Source: an uncultured Bacteroidota bacterium
GTDB lineage: Bacteria > Bacteroidota > Bacteroidia > Bacteroidales > SZUA-534
Reading direction: 5' to 3'
DNA: 38,575 nt
Assembly (NCBI GenBank): GCA_946186925.1
Contig: CAMHPA010000022.1
Span: forward strand, 1-38,575
Position numbers and translations under genes: made by a program. Positions 1-7,363 of the stretch are shown one piece after another. The notes under the pieces are model-generated. The model made no database searches. It was not told the origin of the DNA and saw only the letters and a program-made list of their open reading frames with translations. Within the stretch, counting starts at the first letter, position 1. Each line of letters opens with the position of its first letter.

Positions 1-910
1 CAGTATAGGGTATTACAATGTCACCATTGTAAGATGAATTATAGTCAAATTCAACAATACCCCTGCTCCGAACATTATATGACATACCATCTTTTGTGAA
101 TGTCAATCCCGCACCGCTTAAATTAATATCGGTTTCAATGGTTATCGAAGATGGATTGATATCGCTAAAGGCACCAGAACCTACAGATGTTACTGAACTT
201 GGAATGTTTATCGTTTTAAAACTCACGCACCTTTCAAAGGCCTTTGAACCGATGCTTGTAAGTGAATTAGGAAATTCTATTGGTTTCAAGTTTCTACAAT
301 TAGTGAAAGCCGACCCTCCAATACTCGTTACAGAATTTGGTATGTTTACTGTTTGCAAGCCTCCACAATCAAAAAATGCACTGGCCTCAATGACAGTTAC
401 AGAATTTGGAATCACAACACTTATCAACCAATTGTTACTGCTAAAAGCGCCATTACCGATTATTGTCACATAATCAGGAACCGTATAAGAACTTCTGCTC
501 CTCCGACAATAAATCAGTTTTGTTGAATCCTTACTGAACAAGTCTCCATCTATTGTTGTATAATTAGGATGGTCTTCAGAAACATAAATTCCTCCCAGCC
601 CGTGAAGCGCGTAGAATGCGCCAAAATCAATGGTTTGAATCGTCGATGGAATTGTCACTGACTTTAACCCATAATTTTTGCTGAATCCCGGAGACTTTTG
701 TAATGATGTTACAGTGTACGTAACTCCATCGTATTCAACAGTTGCAGGAATAACGAGGTTTCCATAATCTTTATATTGAACACCACCAACTGAAACATAA
801 TGGTTTGTAGCGTTTATTACGGTATATACCAGATTGTTTACGGTGAATTGTTCCGCCCACGCCTGCCCTGCAAGCATTGCGGCAAACATTAGTGTAATGA
901 TGCGTTTCAT
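1..910 (-). CDS. BspA-type leucine-rich-repeat secreted protein, C-terminus outside window
   Basis: Reading the minus strand from an ATG at 910 gives an open frame to the window edge (303 codons). It starts with a signal peptide (MKRIITLMFAAMLAGQAWA, likely cleaved after residue 19). From about residue 65 it has repeats of the LRR_5 (BspA / Treponema pallidum) type, with recurrent phrases such as VTIPSTIQTIDFGAF, VVIPNSVTVIEASAF, VNIPNSVTSIGGSAF and INIPSSVTSVGSGAF, spaced about 23 residues. Such proteins are usually surface-anchored or secreted and act in adhesion or binding. The end of the protein, where a type IX secretion or anchoring domain would be expected, is not visible. The plus-strand reading frame opposite it is a shadow of the repeats. 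Confidence 0.9.
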   Translation of the reverse strand, partial: MKRIITLMFAAMLAGQAWAEQFTVNNLVYTVINATNHYVSVGGVQYKDYGNLVIPATVEYDGVTYTVTSLQKSPGFSKNYGLKSVTIPSTIQTIDFGAFYALHGLGGIYVSEDHPNYTTIDGDLFSKDSTKLIYCRRSRSSYTVPDYVTIIGNGAFSSNNWLISVVIPNSVTVIEASAFFDCGGLQTVNIPNSVTSIGGSAFTNCRNLKPIEFPNSLTSIGSKAFERCVSFKTINIPSSVTSVGSGAFSDINPSSITIETDINLSGAGLTFTKDGMSYNVRSRGIVEFDYNSSYNGDIVIPYT

Positions 911-958
911 TAGAATTGTATTTTATTGTTTATTAACATTTTATCATTTACCTCCATG

Positions 959-983
959 GAGACGTGCCATGGCGCGTCTCTAC
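959..983. repeat. Dispersed palindrome, copy 1 (GAGACG / CGTCTC arms)
   Basis: Arms GAGACG (959-964) and CGTCTC (975-980) flank a 10-bp spacer with an inner GCCATGGC; the right side continues TAC as in the second copy at 5486-5513. It lies in the gap between two divergent genes and is not followed by a T-tract, so it is not a standard terminator. From memory, closely similar GTAGAGACG/CGTCTCTAC palindromes are abundant in some bacterial genomes; this was not searched. Confidence 0.6.
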
Positions 984-1008
984 AATGCAAATGTCTGCTA
1001 TTTCAAAA

Positions 1009-1025
1009 TCCTATCAAAGATAGGA
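1009..1025. repeat. Small hairpin in intergenic region
   Basis: TCCTATC (1009-1015) and GATAGGA (1019-1025) form a perfect 7-bp stem with a 3-nt loop. There is no good T-tract on either side. Apart from this, the palindrome at 959 and a candidate promoter near 1253, the gap 911-1336 shows nothing I can name. Confidence 0.4.
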
Positions 1026-1252
1026 ATGTTTGGTGTGAGAAGAAAATGATTTTTGGCGGAAGCCCGTTTTTCAATGATTAGCATTTATGCGCCATCTGCC
1101 CGCAAATCAAACTTCAACACCTCACCAAAATTCCTTTACCATTGCGCCAAAATCGTACGAAAAATGACAGACAAAAAAAACGCCACACCGTTCATACACA
1201 CTGTCAGATTGTTACCAGTCACAAGCTGTTTTTAGGAGCAGCAACGCAACCT

Positions 1253-1280
1253 TTTGACTGCTTAAGGAGTCTAGTTTTTG
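1253..1280 (+). promoter_or_regulatory. Candidate promoter for the transglutaminase-like gene
   Basis: TTTG at 1253-1256 is followed after 15 bp by TAGTTTTTG (1272-1280), one base longer than the TAnnTTTG -7 consensus. The fit is imperfect compared with the other promoters in this window, so this is tentative. Confidence 0.3.
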
Positions 1281-1336
1281 TTGATTTTGCTAAATTGCAT
1301 TGTCAAATGACAACAAAAACTTCAAAAACAATAATT

Positions 1337-3928
1337 ATGAAGAGTCTGACACGGGTTGCAGCCCTGATTTCGGCGACAGCCATAATAGGAACCACCGCCA
1401 ACGCCCAAAGCTACGAGGAGTGGGCGGCGCAACAGCGCAAAGAGCAACAAGAATTTGTTGAAAACGAACGGAAAAGCTTTGAGCAGTTTGTGAAAGAGCG
1501 CGACGAGGAAATCCGCAAAATGGACGAGGAGTTCACTGAGTTTCTGAAAAAAGAGTGGAAAAACTACCAGTCGGCTGAGGACATTTACAAACCCGACGCC
1601 CCGAAACCGGTGACAAAGCCTGTGTATCAGTCGGAACCGAAGCAGACGCAGGAGCTGAAGGTTGAGAAAGCCGAGCGGATTGAGTCGTACGGCGAGGCAC
1701 CTAGGCTGCCGTTCCTGGCCAAATCGGACGCGAAGGATTTCCGTCCAGCAACGGCCACATTCAATTTCTACGGCAACAACATCACCGTCCGCTACGACCG
1801 CAGCGAGGCTGTGAACGTGGGCTCGGTCAACGAGCAAAACATTGGCAACCTTTGGGAGCAATTGTCGAAAACCAACTACAGCTGCACCATCGACGACCTG
1901 CTGAGATGGCATAACCAGCTGAACCTCAACGACTGGGGCTTTTATCAGCTGGCCAAAGGCGCGGCCAACCAGATTGCCGGCTCGGCCAACAGCAAGGTGC
2001 TGCTCACGTGGTTTCTGATGACCAAAGCCAACTACAAGGCCCGCCTCGCATACAAGTCCGACAAGATGTATCTGCTACTGGCCACATCAAACAACATCTA
2101 CGGCAAGCCCTACTTCACGTTCAACAATCAGCGTTATTATCTAATTGACGGTCAAGCCGATAACCTTTACACCTACGATAAGGACTTCCCCGAAGCCCGC
2201 ACCACCCTCGACCTGAACATCTACAAACCGATAAACGTGGCCGAGCAGCTGAAAACCAGAAAGATGGATTTTGAGTACGATGGCGAGAAACACCAGTTCG
2301 ATGTCAGCTACAACCTGAACACCATCAATTTTTACAACGATTATCCGCAGGCCGAGATAAAAATCTACTTCGACGCCACAATGGGCCGCGCCACAAAGGA
2401 GTCGCTATCGCAGGCGCTTACGCCAATTATATCGGGAATGGATGCCGTTGACGCCACCGGGCTGCTGCTGAAATTTGTGCAGTCGTTCGATTATAAGACT
2501 GACGACCAGCAATTTGGCCACGAGCGTTTCTTCTTCCCCGACGAGATGTTCCACTTTCCTTACTCCGACTGCGAGGACCGCGCCGTGCTTTTCGCCTATC
2601 TGGTCAAGCAACTGACGGGGCTCGATGTCATCGGCCTCAACTATCCCGGCCATATGGCTGCCGCGGTGGCTTTCAACACCAATGTCGAGGGCAGCTACGT
2701 GGAGCACAACGGCCGCCGCTACACCATCTGCGACCCGACCTACATCGGGGCACCGGTGGGAATGTGTATGCCGCAATACGCCAGCGCCAGTGCCGTGGTG
2801 ATTGAGAACGCCGCCCATCCCGACCTGGCCGTTCGCGCCGGAAAACTTTGGAAAATAGCCAACAAATACGGTCTTTATCAGGGCGATAACAAACGCAACA
2901 TTGTGTTCGACGGCAACGGCGACGCCTATATGTGCGGATATTTCAATGGCAGTGTCGATTTTATGGGACGGCAGCTAACAGCCTCTGGCTCTGACATTTT
3001 CATTGCAAAAATCACTGCCGACAACGAGCTCGTATTCCTCTACCGCATTGGCAGCAAGGCCGACGATGTGGCATACAATATCGCGCTCGGCAACGACGAC
3101 AGCTTCTACTTCTCGGGCCTGTTCAACGGCGAGCTGACGGTGGCCGGACAGACGCTGAAAACCCAGCAGTCGGATATGTTCATCGCCAAATGCTCGCGCA
3201 ACGGACAACTGGCGTGGATTAGCCAGGCCAACATCGGGCAGATGGACAGCATCAACAACACATTTGCCGCGCAGTTCGACCCCAACGGCAAGCGACTTTG
3301 GACTCGCACCTACGCTGAAAACGAAGACTTTAGCGACTACGGCATCCGCATCGACAAAGACGGCTGCCCGTTCCTAGCCGGCTCAATGCTTGCCTCAGCG
3401 GGACTGATGAGCAAATCGTATGAGAGTATGGCACGTCGCAGCGGATTTGTGGTGAACGGCCGCGATATGGCCGAAGTTGCCGAAACGCCTACCGACCCGT
3501 CGATTGCCGGTCTGCTCAAGATTGTTTCGCAAGCCACGGAAACCAAAAGCTCGCTACCGGGCAAACTGATGCAGCAGGATTTGAGCAGCAGCAACCCCGA
3601 CATCAGCAGCAAATCGCCTGAAGTTTACAACCAATTCGGCAACATTGAGCTTATTCGCAACTGCCAGGGCATTATGACGCTGCGCACTAGCGACGGCAAC
3701 CCGGCAGTCTTCAACACGGTGAAACTTGACAACAACTCGAAGTTGAAAATATCGGTTTACAGCAGCGGCAACGCGCTGATTGAGTTTCTGTCGGGCTCGC
3801 AGTACGGCAACGAGCAAGCCTGGCTGCCGCTCAACTCGCTGAAGGTTTATCGCACGTCGGGCAATATGACGTTCGACTACGACATCGACCACACGCATAA
3901 AACCGTAAGTGCGAAACAAGTGTTTTAA
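1337..3928 (+). CDS. Secreted transglutaminase-like protein with C-terminal beta-propeller-like repeats
   Basis: The 863-aa protein is read from the ATG at 1337, chosen because it begins with a signal peptide (MKSLTRVAALISATAIIG..., cleavage near A23); the frame is open further upstream but that part has no signal and low-complexity character. Residues 25-95 are a highly charged Glu/Lys-rich helix, likely coiled coil. A transglutaminase-like core is visible: Cys about 411 in YSDCEDRAVLFAYLVK, His about 438 in YPGHMAAAV, Asp about 465 in YTICDPTYIGAPVG, a plausible Cys-His-Asp triad. Residues about 510-660 contain repeats of the type GSVDFMG...SDIFIAKI...NGQLAWI that resemble SBBP/propeller repeats. 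The last 200 residues are unassigned. Enzymatic activity (peptidase or crosslinking) is not predictable. It stands alone between divergent and convergent neighbours. Confidence 0.8.
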   Translation: MKSLTRVAALISATAIIGTTANAQSYEEWAAQQRKEQQEFVENERKSFEQFVKERDEEIRKMDEEFTEFLKKEWKNYQSAEDIYKPDAPKPVTKPVYQSEPKQTQELKVEKAERIESYGEAPRLPFLAKSDAKDFRPATATFNFYGNNITVRYDRSEAVNVGSVNEQNIGNLWEQLSKTNYSCTIDDLLRWHNQLNLNDWGFYQLAKGAANQIAGSANSKVLLTWFLMTKANYKARLAYKSDKMYLLLATSNNIYGKPYFTFNNQRYYLIDGQADNLYTYDKDFPEARTTLDLNIYKPINVAEQLKTRKMDFEYDGEKHQFDVSYNLNTINFYNDYPQAEIKIYFDATMGRATKESLSQALTPIISGMDAVDATGLLLKFVQSFDYKTDDQQFGHERFFFPDEMFHFPYSDCEDRAVLFAYLVKQLTGLDVIGLNYPGHMAAAVAFNTNVEGSYVEHNGRRYTICDPTYIGAPVGMCMPQYASASAVVIENAAHPDLAVRAGKLWKIANKYGLYQGDNKRNIVFDGNGDAYMCGYFNGSVDFMGRQLTASGSDIFIAKITADNELVFLYRIGSKADDVAYNIALGNDDSFYFSGLFNGELTVAGQTLKTQQSDMFIAKCSRNGQLAWISQANIGQMDSINNTFAAQFDPNGKRLWTRTYAENEDFSDYGIRIDKDGCPFLAGSMLASAGLMSKSYESMARRSGFVVNGRDMAEVAETPTDPSIAGLLKIVSQATETKSSLPGKLMQQDLSSSNPDISSKSPEVYNQFGNIELIRNCQGIMTLRTSDGNPAVFNTVKLDNNSKLKISVYSSGNALIEFLSGSQYGNEQAWLPLNSLKVYRTSGNMTFDYDIDHTHKTVSAKQVF

Positions 3929-3931
3929 ACA

Positions 3932-4160
3932 AGGATTGAAGGATTGAAGGATTGAATAAGACTACGGACAAGATTGGTGATTTGTTTAATCGGTGTCCCG
4001 ATAGCTATCGGGATGGTGAATCGTTTAACGGGTTTAACAAGTTTAAAGTTTAGAAAGTTTAGCGCTTCGCTGTTTAGACGACATATGTCTCAATCCTAAC
4101 TTCTAATGCCTAATGCCTAACACTAACTCCTTACTCCTTACTCTTTACACCTTACACTAA
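3932..4160. repeat. Word-repeat intergenic region with 18-bp palindrome
   Basis: The gap between two convergent genes is made of short near-repeats: AGGATTGA three times in tandem (3932-3957), then TTTAACGG/GTTTAAC/GTTTAAAG/GTTTAGAAAG variants (4022-4080), then CTAATGC/CTAACAC/CTTACTC variants (4095-4157). At 3996-4013 is the perfect palindrome TCCCGATAGCTATCGGGA. The 16-mer CGCTTCGCTGTTTAGA at 4063-4078 recurs inverted at 16906-16921, and AGGATTGA tandems recur near 34253. No ORF is convincing here. Confidence 0.7.
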
Positions 4161-4163
4161 TAT

Positions 4164-5453
4164 TCACAACCCGGGAATCTCGGCCACAGTGAACGTGCTG
4201 CCTCCGATGAAGATGAAATCGTCGGGGGCGGCATTTTTTTTAGCGGCGGCAATTGCTTCGGGCACTGTCGGGTAGCATTGGCCGTGCAGACCAAAGACAG
4301 CGGCTTTCTCGGCTAGAAGTTCAGCCTTGAGCGCACGAGGCACCTGGGCGTTTGTGAAATAATAGGTAGCATCGGTTGGCAACTGGCTGAGCACTTTGGC
4401 GTGGTCCTTGTCGCTAACCATTCCAATCACAATATGCAAATGATTGTATTTCTGCATTTTTAGTTGTTCAACAACCTGTCGGATGCCATCGTCGTTGTGG
4501 CCGGTGTCGCAATAGGTTGGCGGACAGTCGGCAAGTTTCTGCCAGCGGCCTTTCAGACCTGTGGTAGCGATTGTCGAAGCCGCACCTGCCAGAATATCAT
4601 CGTTGCTGACGGTGAGTTTGCGGCACAGAACATCGAACGCCGCCAGAACCGTCAGGATATTTTTGCGCTGGTAGCAACCCATCAAGTCGAGCGAAAGACA
4701 GTCGTATTCGGGTTTCCCGTTGCGGCTGATGGCAAGGTTAAGACGGTCGGCCGTGAGTGTGGCGCTCTCAACACGGCGGATTTGGTCGGCAAAGACGAGC
4801 GGCGAACCTTCGGCAGCGGCCTTCGCCTCAAAGACTGGCGCCGTTTCGGCATCGGTCTGCCCCACCACCACCGGCACACCTGGTTTGATAATTCCCGCCT
4901 TCTCGCCTGCAATGGCAGCCAAGGTGTCGCCAAGCATCGCCGTATGGTCGAAACTGATGTTGGTAATGACTGATACCAAGGGTGTTATGATGTTTGTTGA
5001 GTCGAGTCGGCCGCCCAAGCCCACCTCAACCACCGCCACATCAACGGCGTTGCGGGCAAACCAATCGAAAGCCATAAGTGTGGCCATTTCAAAAAACGAT
5101 GGCGCTATCTCACTGATTTTCTGTCGGTGACGCTCAACAAAGTCAACAACCTCGCTTTCAGGAATCATCTCGCCATCGATGCGGATGCGCTCGCGGAAAT
5201 CCTTAAGGTGCGGCGACGTGTAGAGCCCCACCTTGTAGCCGGCTTTCTGCAGAATTGCCGCCGTAATGTGCGATACCGAGCCCTTGCCGTTGGTCCCGGC
5301 CACGTGCACAGTGCGGAACTTAAGATGCGGATGGCCGAAATAATCGTCCAAAGCTTGTGTGTTGTCAAGCCCGGGTTTATAAGCATCGGTGCCAATATTC
5401 TGATAAAGTGGCAGTTGTGTAAATAGAAAATCGAGAGTCTGCTGGTATGTCAT
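4164..5453 (-). CDS. folC: Bifunctional folylpolyglutamate synthase / dihydrofolate synthase
   Basis: This cytoplasmic ligase adds glutamate to dihydropteroate and folates using ATP (Mur-ligase family). The 429-aa length is typical. The N-terminus shows the family P-loop, VHVAGTNGKGSVSHITAAIL (about 48-67), followed by SPHLKDFRERIRIDG, the central GLGGRLDSTNII segment and the ISFDHTAMLGDTLAAIAGEKAGIIK block that carries the carbamylated-lysine region in Mur-type ligases. The C-terminal domain ends DDFIFIGGSTFTVAEI. The gene is transcribed away from phoH and converges on the transglutaminase-like gene; no operon partner is visible. Confidence 0.95.
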   Translation of the reverse strand: MTYQQTLDFLFTQLPLYQNIGTDAYKPGLDNTQALDDYFGHPHLKFRTVHVAGTNGKGSVSHITAAILQKAGYKVGLYTSPHLKDFRERIRIDGEMIPESEVVDFVERHRQKISEIAPSFFEMATLMAFDWFARNAVDVAVVEVGLGGRLDSTNIITPLVSVITNISFDHTAMLGDTLAAIAGEKAGIIKPGVPVVVGQTDAETAPVFEAKAAAEGSPLVFADQIRRVESATLTADRLNLAISRNGKPEYDCLSLDLMGCYQRKNILTVLAAFDVLCRKLTVSNDDILAGAASTIATTGLKGRWQKLADCPPTYCDTGHNDDGIRQVVEQLKMQKYNHLHIVIGMVSDKDHAKVLSQLPTDATYYFTNAQVPRALKAELLAEKAAVFGLHGQCYPTVPEAIAAAKKNAAPDDFIFIGGSTFTVAEIPGL

Positions 5454-5485
5454 TGTTATGATGGTGAATCGGTGAATCGAAGGTC

Positions 5486-5513
5486 GTAGAGACGCGGCGC
5501 GCCACGTCTCTAC
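5486..5513. repeat. Dispersed palindrome, copy 2 (GTAGAGACG / CGTCTCTAC arms)
   Basis: GTAGAGACG (5486-5494) and CGTCTCTAC (5505-5513) are perfect 9-bp arms around a 10-bp GC-rich spacer. The right arm and the arm-to-arm distance match copy 1 at 959-983. It lies between the divergent folC and phoH, next to a GGTGAATCGGTGAATCGA word repeat (5463-5481). Confidence 0.65.
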
Positions 5514-5635
5514 AGCAATAACGTCTTATATGTAATCGTAAATCAAATATAAAAATATTTAACTGATTGTCAATACATTTTGGCAGCACTTCGGCGAAAG
5601 CCAAAACAACGGCCGAAAATAGTTAAAAAAGAAAG

Positions 5636-5665
5636 TTTGGAATTGAAAAAACAATTGTAACTTTA
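5636..5665 (+). promoter_or_regulatory. Promoter of phoH
   Basis: TTTG (5636-5639), 18-bp spacer, TAACTTTA (5658-5665; consensus TAnnTTTG, 7 of 8). The ATG follows 24 bp downstream. The spacing equals that of the other promoters recognised in this window. Confidence 0.6.
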
Positions 5666-5689
5666 AGCAAACACTAAAAACGTACCACT

Positions 5690-7021
5690 ATGGCAAAATC
5701 AAACATCAAAATCTTTGTGTTAGACACGAACGTTTTGCTTCACGACTACAAATGCATCTATAATTTTCAGGACAATGACATTGTGATTCCGATTGTGGCG
5801 CTCGAAGAACTCGACAAGTTCAAGAAGGGCAACGACACGCTGAATTTCAACGCCCGCGAGTGCACCCGTGAGTTGGACGAACTCATTGGCAAGGCCGACC
5901 CTGTGAAGGGAATTCCAATCGGCAAAGGCCACGGAAAACTCTATCTGGCTCTGGGTCAGAAATATCCCGACTCAATGAAGGTGTCATTCCCCGAGCCGAC
6001 TGCCGACCACCGCATTCTGGCCATCGCCGAAAAGGTGAGCAAAGATAATCCGGGACGCAAGGTGGTTGTGGTGTCGAAAGACATCAATCTGCGCGTGAAG
6101 GCCAAATCGCTGGGCATTGCCGCCGAAGACTACACCACCGACAAGGTTCAGAATATCGAGGTAATTTACAAGGGGATAGACACCATAGACAATGTGGACC
6201 CCGAGTTGATTAACAAGATTTATCAGGACCGCGCCGGTGTGAGCGTTGACGAGTTCAAGTTCAAACGCGAGATTTTCGCTCACGAGTATCTGATTCTGAA
6301 GGGTGACAACAAGAGCGCCCTCACCCACTACGACCCGTTTGAGCGCCGCATCAACCTTGTTGAGAAAAAGAAGATTTACGGAATTGAGCCGCGCAACGCC
6401 GAGCAGGCTTTGGCTCTCGACGCTCTGATGCGCCCCGAAATCAACCTTATCTCGCTCACCGGAAAGGCCGGAACAGGCAAAACCTTGTTGGCTGTGGCCG
6501 CAGCGCTGCAGCAGGCTGGTACATATGAGCAGATTTTCGTTGCACGACCGATTATCCCGCTTACCAATCAGGATTTGGGTTTCCTACCGGGCGATGTGAA
6601 AGAAAAAATAGGTCCGTATATGATGCCACTGTTCGACAACCTGGGCGTCATCAAGCATCAGTTTGGCGCCAACAGCAAGGAAGTGCACAAGATTGACGAA
6701 ATGCTGAAAGACGAGCGTCTGGTAATCACACCGCTGGCCTATATTCGCGGCCGCAGCCTTTCGAATGCGTTCTTCATCATCGATGAAGCGCAAAACCTGA
6801 CGCCGCACGAAGTGAAGACAATTGTAACACGCGCCGGCGAGAATGTGAAGATTGTATTTACTGGTGATATTCAGCAGATTGACTCGCCATATCTCGACAG
6901 CACGTCGAACGGTTTGAGTTATCTGACCGACAAGATGAAGGGTCAGAACCTGTTTGCTCATATGAACCTTGTGAAGGGCGAGCGCAGCGCACTAGCCGAA
7001 CTGGCGAGCGATTTGCTGTAA
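5690..7021 (+). CDS. phoH: PhoH-family ATPase with N-terminal PIN domain
   Basis: The 443-aa protein joins a PIN-type ribonuclease domain (about residues 5-150; starts with VLDTNVLLHD and contains acidic positions such as EELDKF) to a PhoH-like helicase/ATPase domain. Walker A is GKAGTGKT (about 257-264), Walker B is FFIIDEAQN (about 360-368), and TGDIQQIDSPYLD near 395 is the sensor-like motif of PhoH proteins. PIN-PhoH (PhoH2/YlaK) proteins are considered RNA-acting NTPases. In some actinobacteria an antitoxin-like gene precedes phoH2; none is seen here. A terminator follows at 7042, so the gene appears monocistronic. Confidence 0.93.
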   Translation: MAKSNIKIFVLDTNVLLHDYKCIYNFQDNDIVIPIVALEELDKFKKGNDTLNFNARECTRELDELIGKADPVKGIPIGKGHGKLYLALGQKYPDSMKVSFPEPTADHRILAIAEKVSKDNPGRKVVVVSKDINLRVKAKSLGIAAEDYTTDKVQNIEVIYKGIDTIDNVDPELINKIYQDRAGVSVDEFKFKREIFAHEYLILKGDNKSALTHYDPFERRINLVEKKKIYGIEPRNAEQALALDALMRPEINLISLTGKAGTGKTLLAVAAALQQAGTYEQIFVARPIIPLTNQDLGFLPGDVKEKIGPYMMPLFDNLGVIKHQFGANSKEVHKIDEMLKDERLVITPLAYIRGRSLSNAFFIIDEAQNLTPHEVKTIVTRAGENVKIVFTGDIQQIDSPYLDSTSNGLSYLTDKMKGQNLFAHMNLVKGERSALAELASDLL

Positions 7022-7041
7022 AACTCACACATATTAATAAT

Positions 7042-7069
7042 AAGCCGGGGCGTTTGCTTCGGCTTTTTT
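7042..7069 (+). terminator. Intrinsic terminator of phoH
   Basis: AAGCCG (7042-7047) pairs with CGGCTT (7060-7065) around a 12-nt loop, followed by a T-tract to 7069. Confidence 0.8.
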
Positions 7070-7170
7070 GTTTGTTATCACAATGGGCACCGAATGATTA
7101 TCGAATGCAAAACTTTTTCGGATAACGATGTTCGCAATTGTCTTAAAACCCGTATGTTTGCGGACGAAAA

Positions 7171-7243
7171 GGGGTATTAGCTCATCTGGTAGAGCGCTTC
7201 GTTCGCAACGAAGAGGTGGGCAGTTCGAGTCTGCTATGCTCCA
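7171..7243 (+). tRNA. tRNA-Ala (anticodon CGC)
   Basis: A complete cloverleaf of 73 nt can be drawn. Acceptor GGGGTAT (7171-7177) pairs with ATGCTCC (7236-7242) and includes the G3:U70 wobble pair that identifies alanine tRNA. D arm GCTC...GAGC; anticodon stem CTTCG/CGAAG (7197-7201, 7209-7213) with loop TTCGCAA, anticodon CGC at 7204-7206; T arm GGCAG-TTCGAGT-CTGCT (7219-7235). Discriminator A at 7243. The CCA end is not encoded. Codon read: GCG. Confidence 0.92.
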
Positions 7244-7297
7244 CGAAACGCGCTAAGGCACATTTTTCTTTACAATTATACAACCGGCTGCTACACA

Positions 7298-7305
7298 TAT
7301 ATTTG
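7298..7305 (+). promoter_or_regulatory. Candidate -7 element of the S8 protease gene
   Basis: TATATTTG matches TAnnTTTG perfectly, 58 bp before the start codon; no good TTTG is seen at the expected -33 position. Confidence 0.35.
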
Positions 7306-7363
7306 TTGTGGTAAAAACCGATGCATAGTCCGAATTGTTCAAACAACTTAAAAAAAACGATTT

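Noticed and set aside
96-473. Plus-strand open frame of 125 codons at the window start
   Set aside because: It is the complement of the leucine-rich repeats of the minus-strand gene, which has a signal peptide and clear repeats.
5690-7021. PhoH2-type toxin-antitoxin module
   Set aside because: The PIN-PhoH protein is present but no antitoxin-like ORF lies upstream, only a promoter and word repeats.
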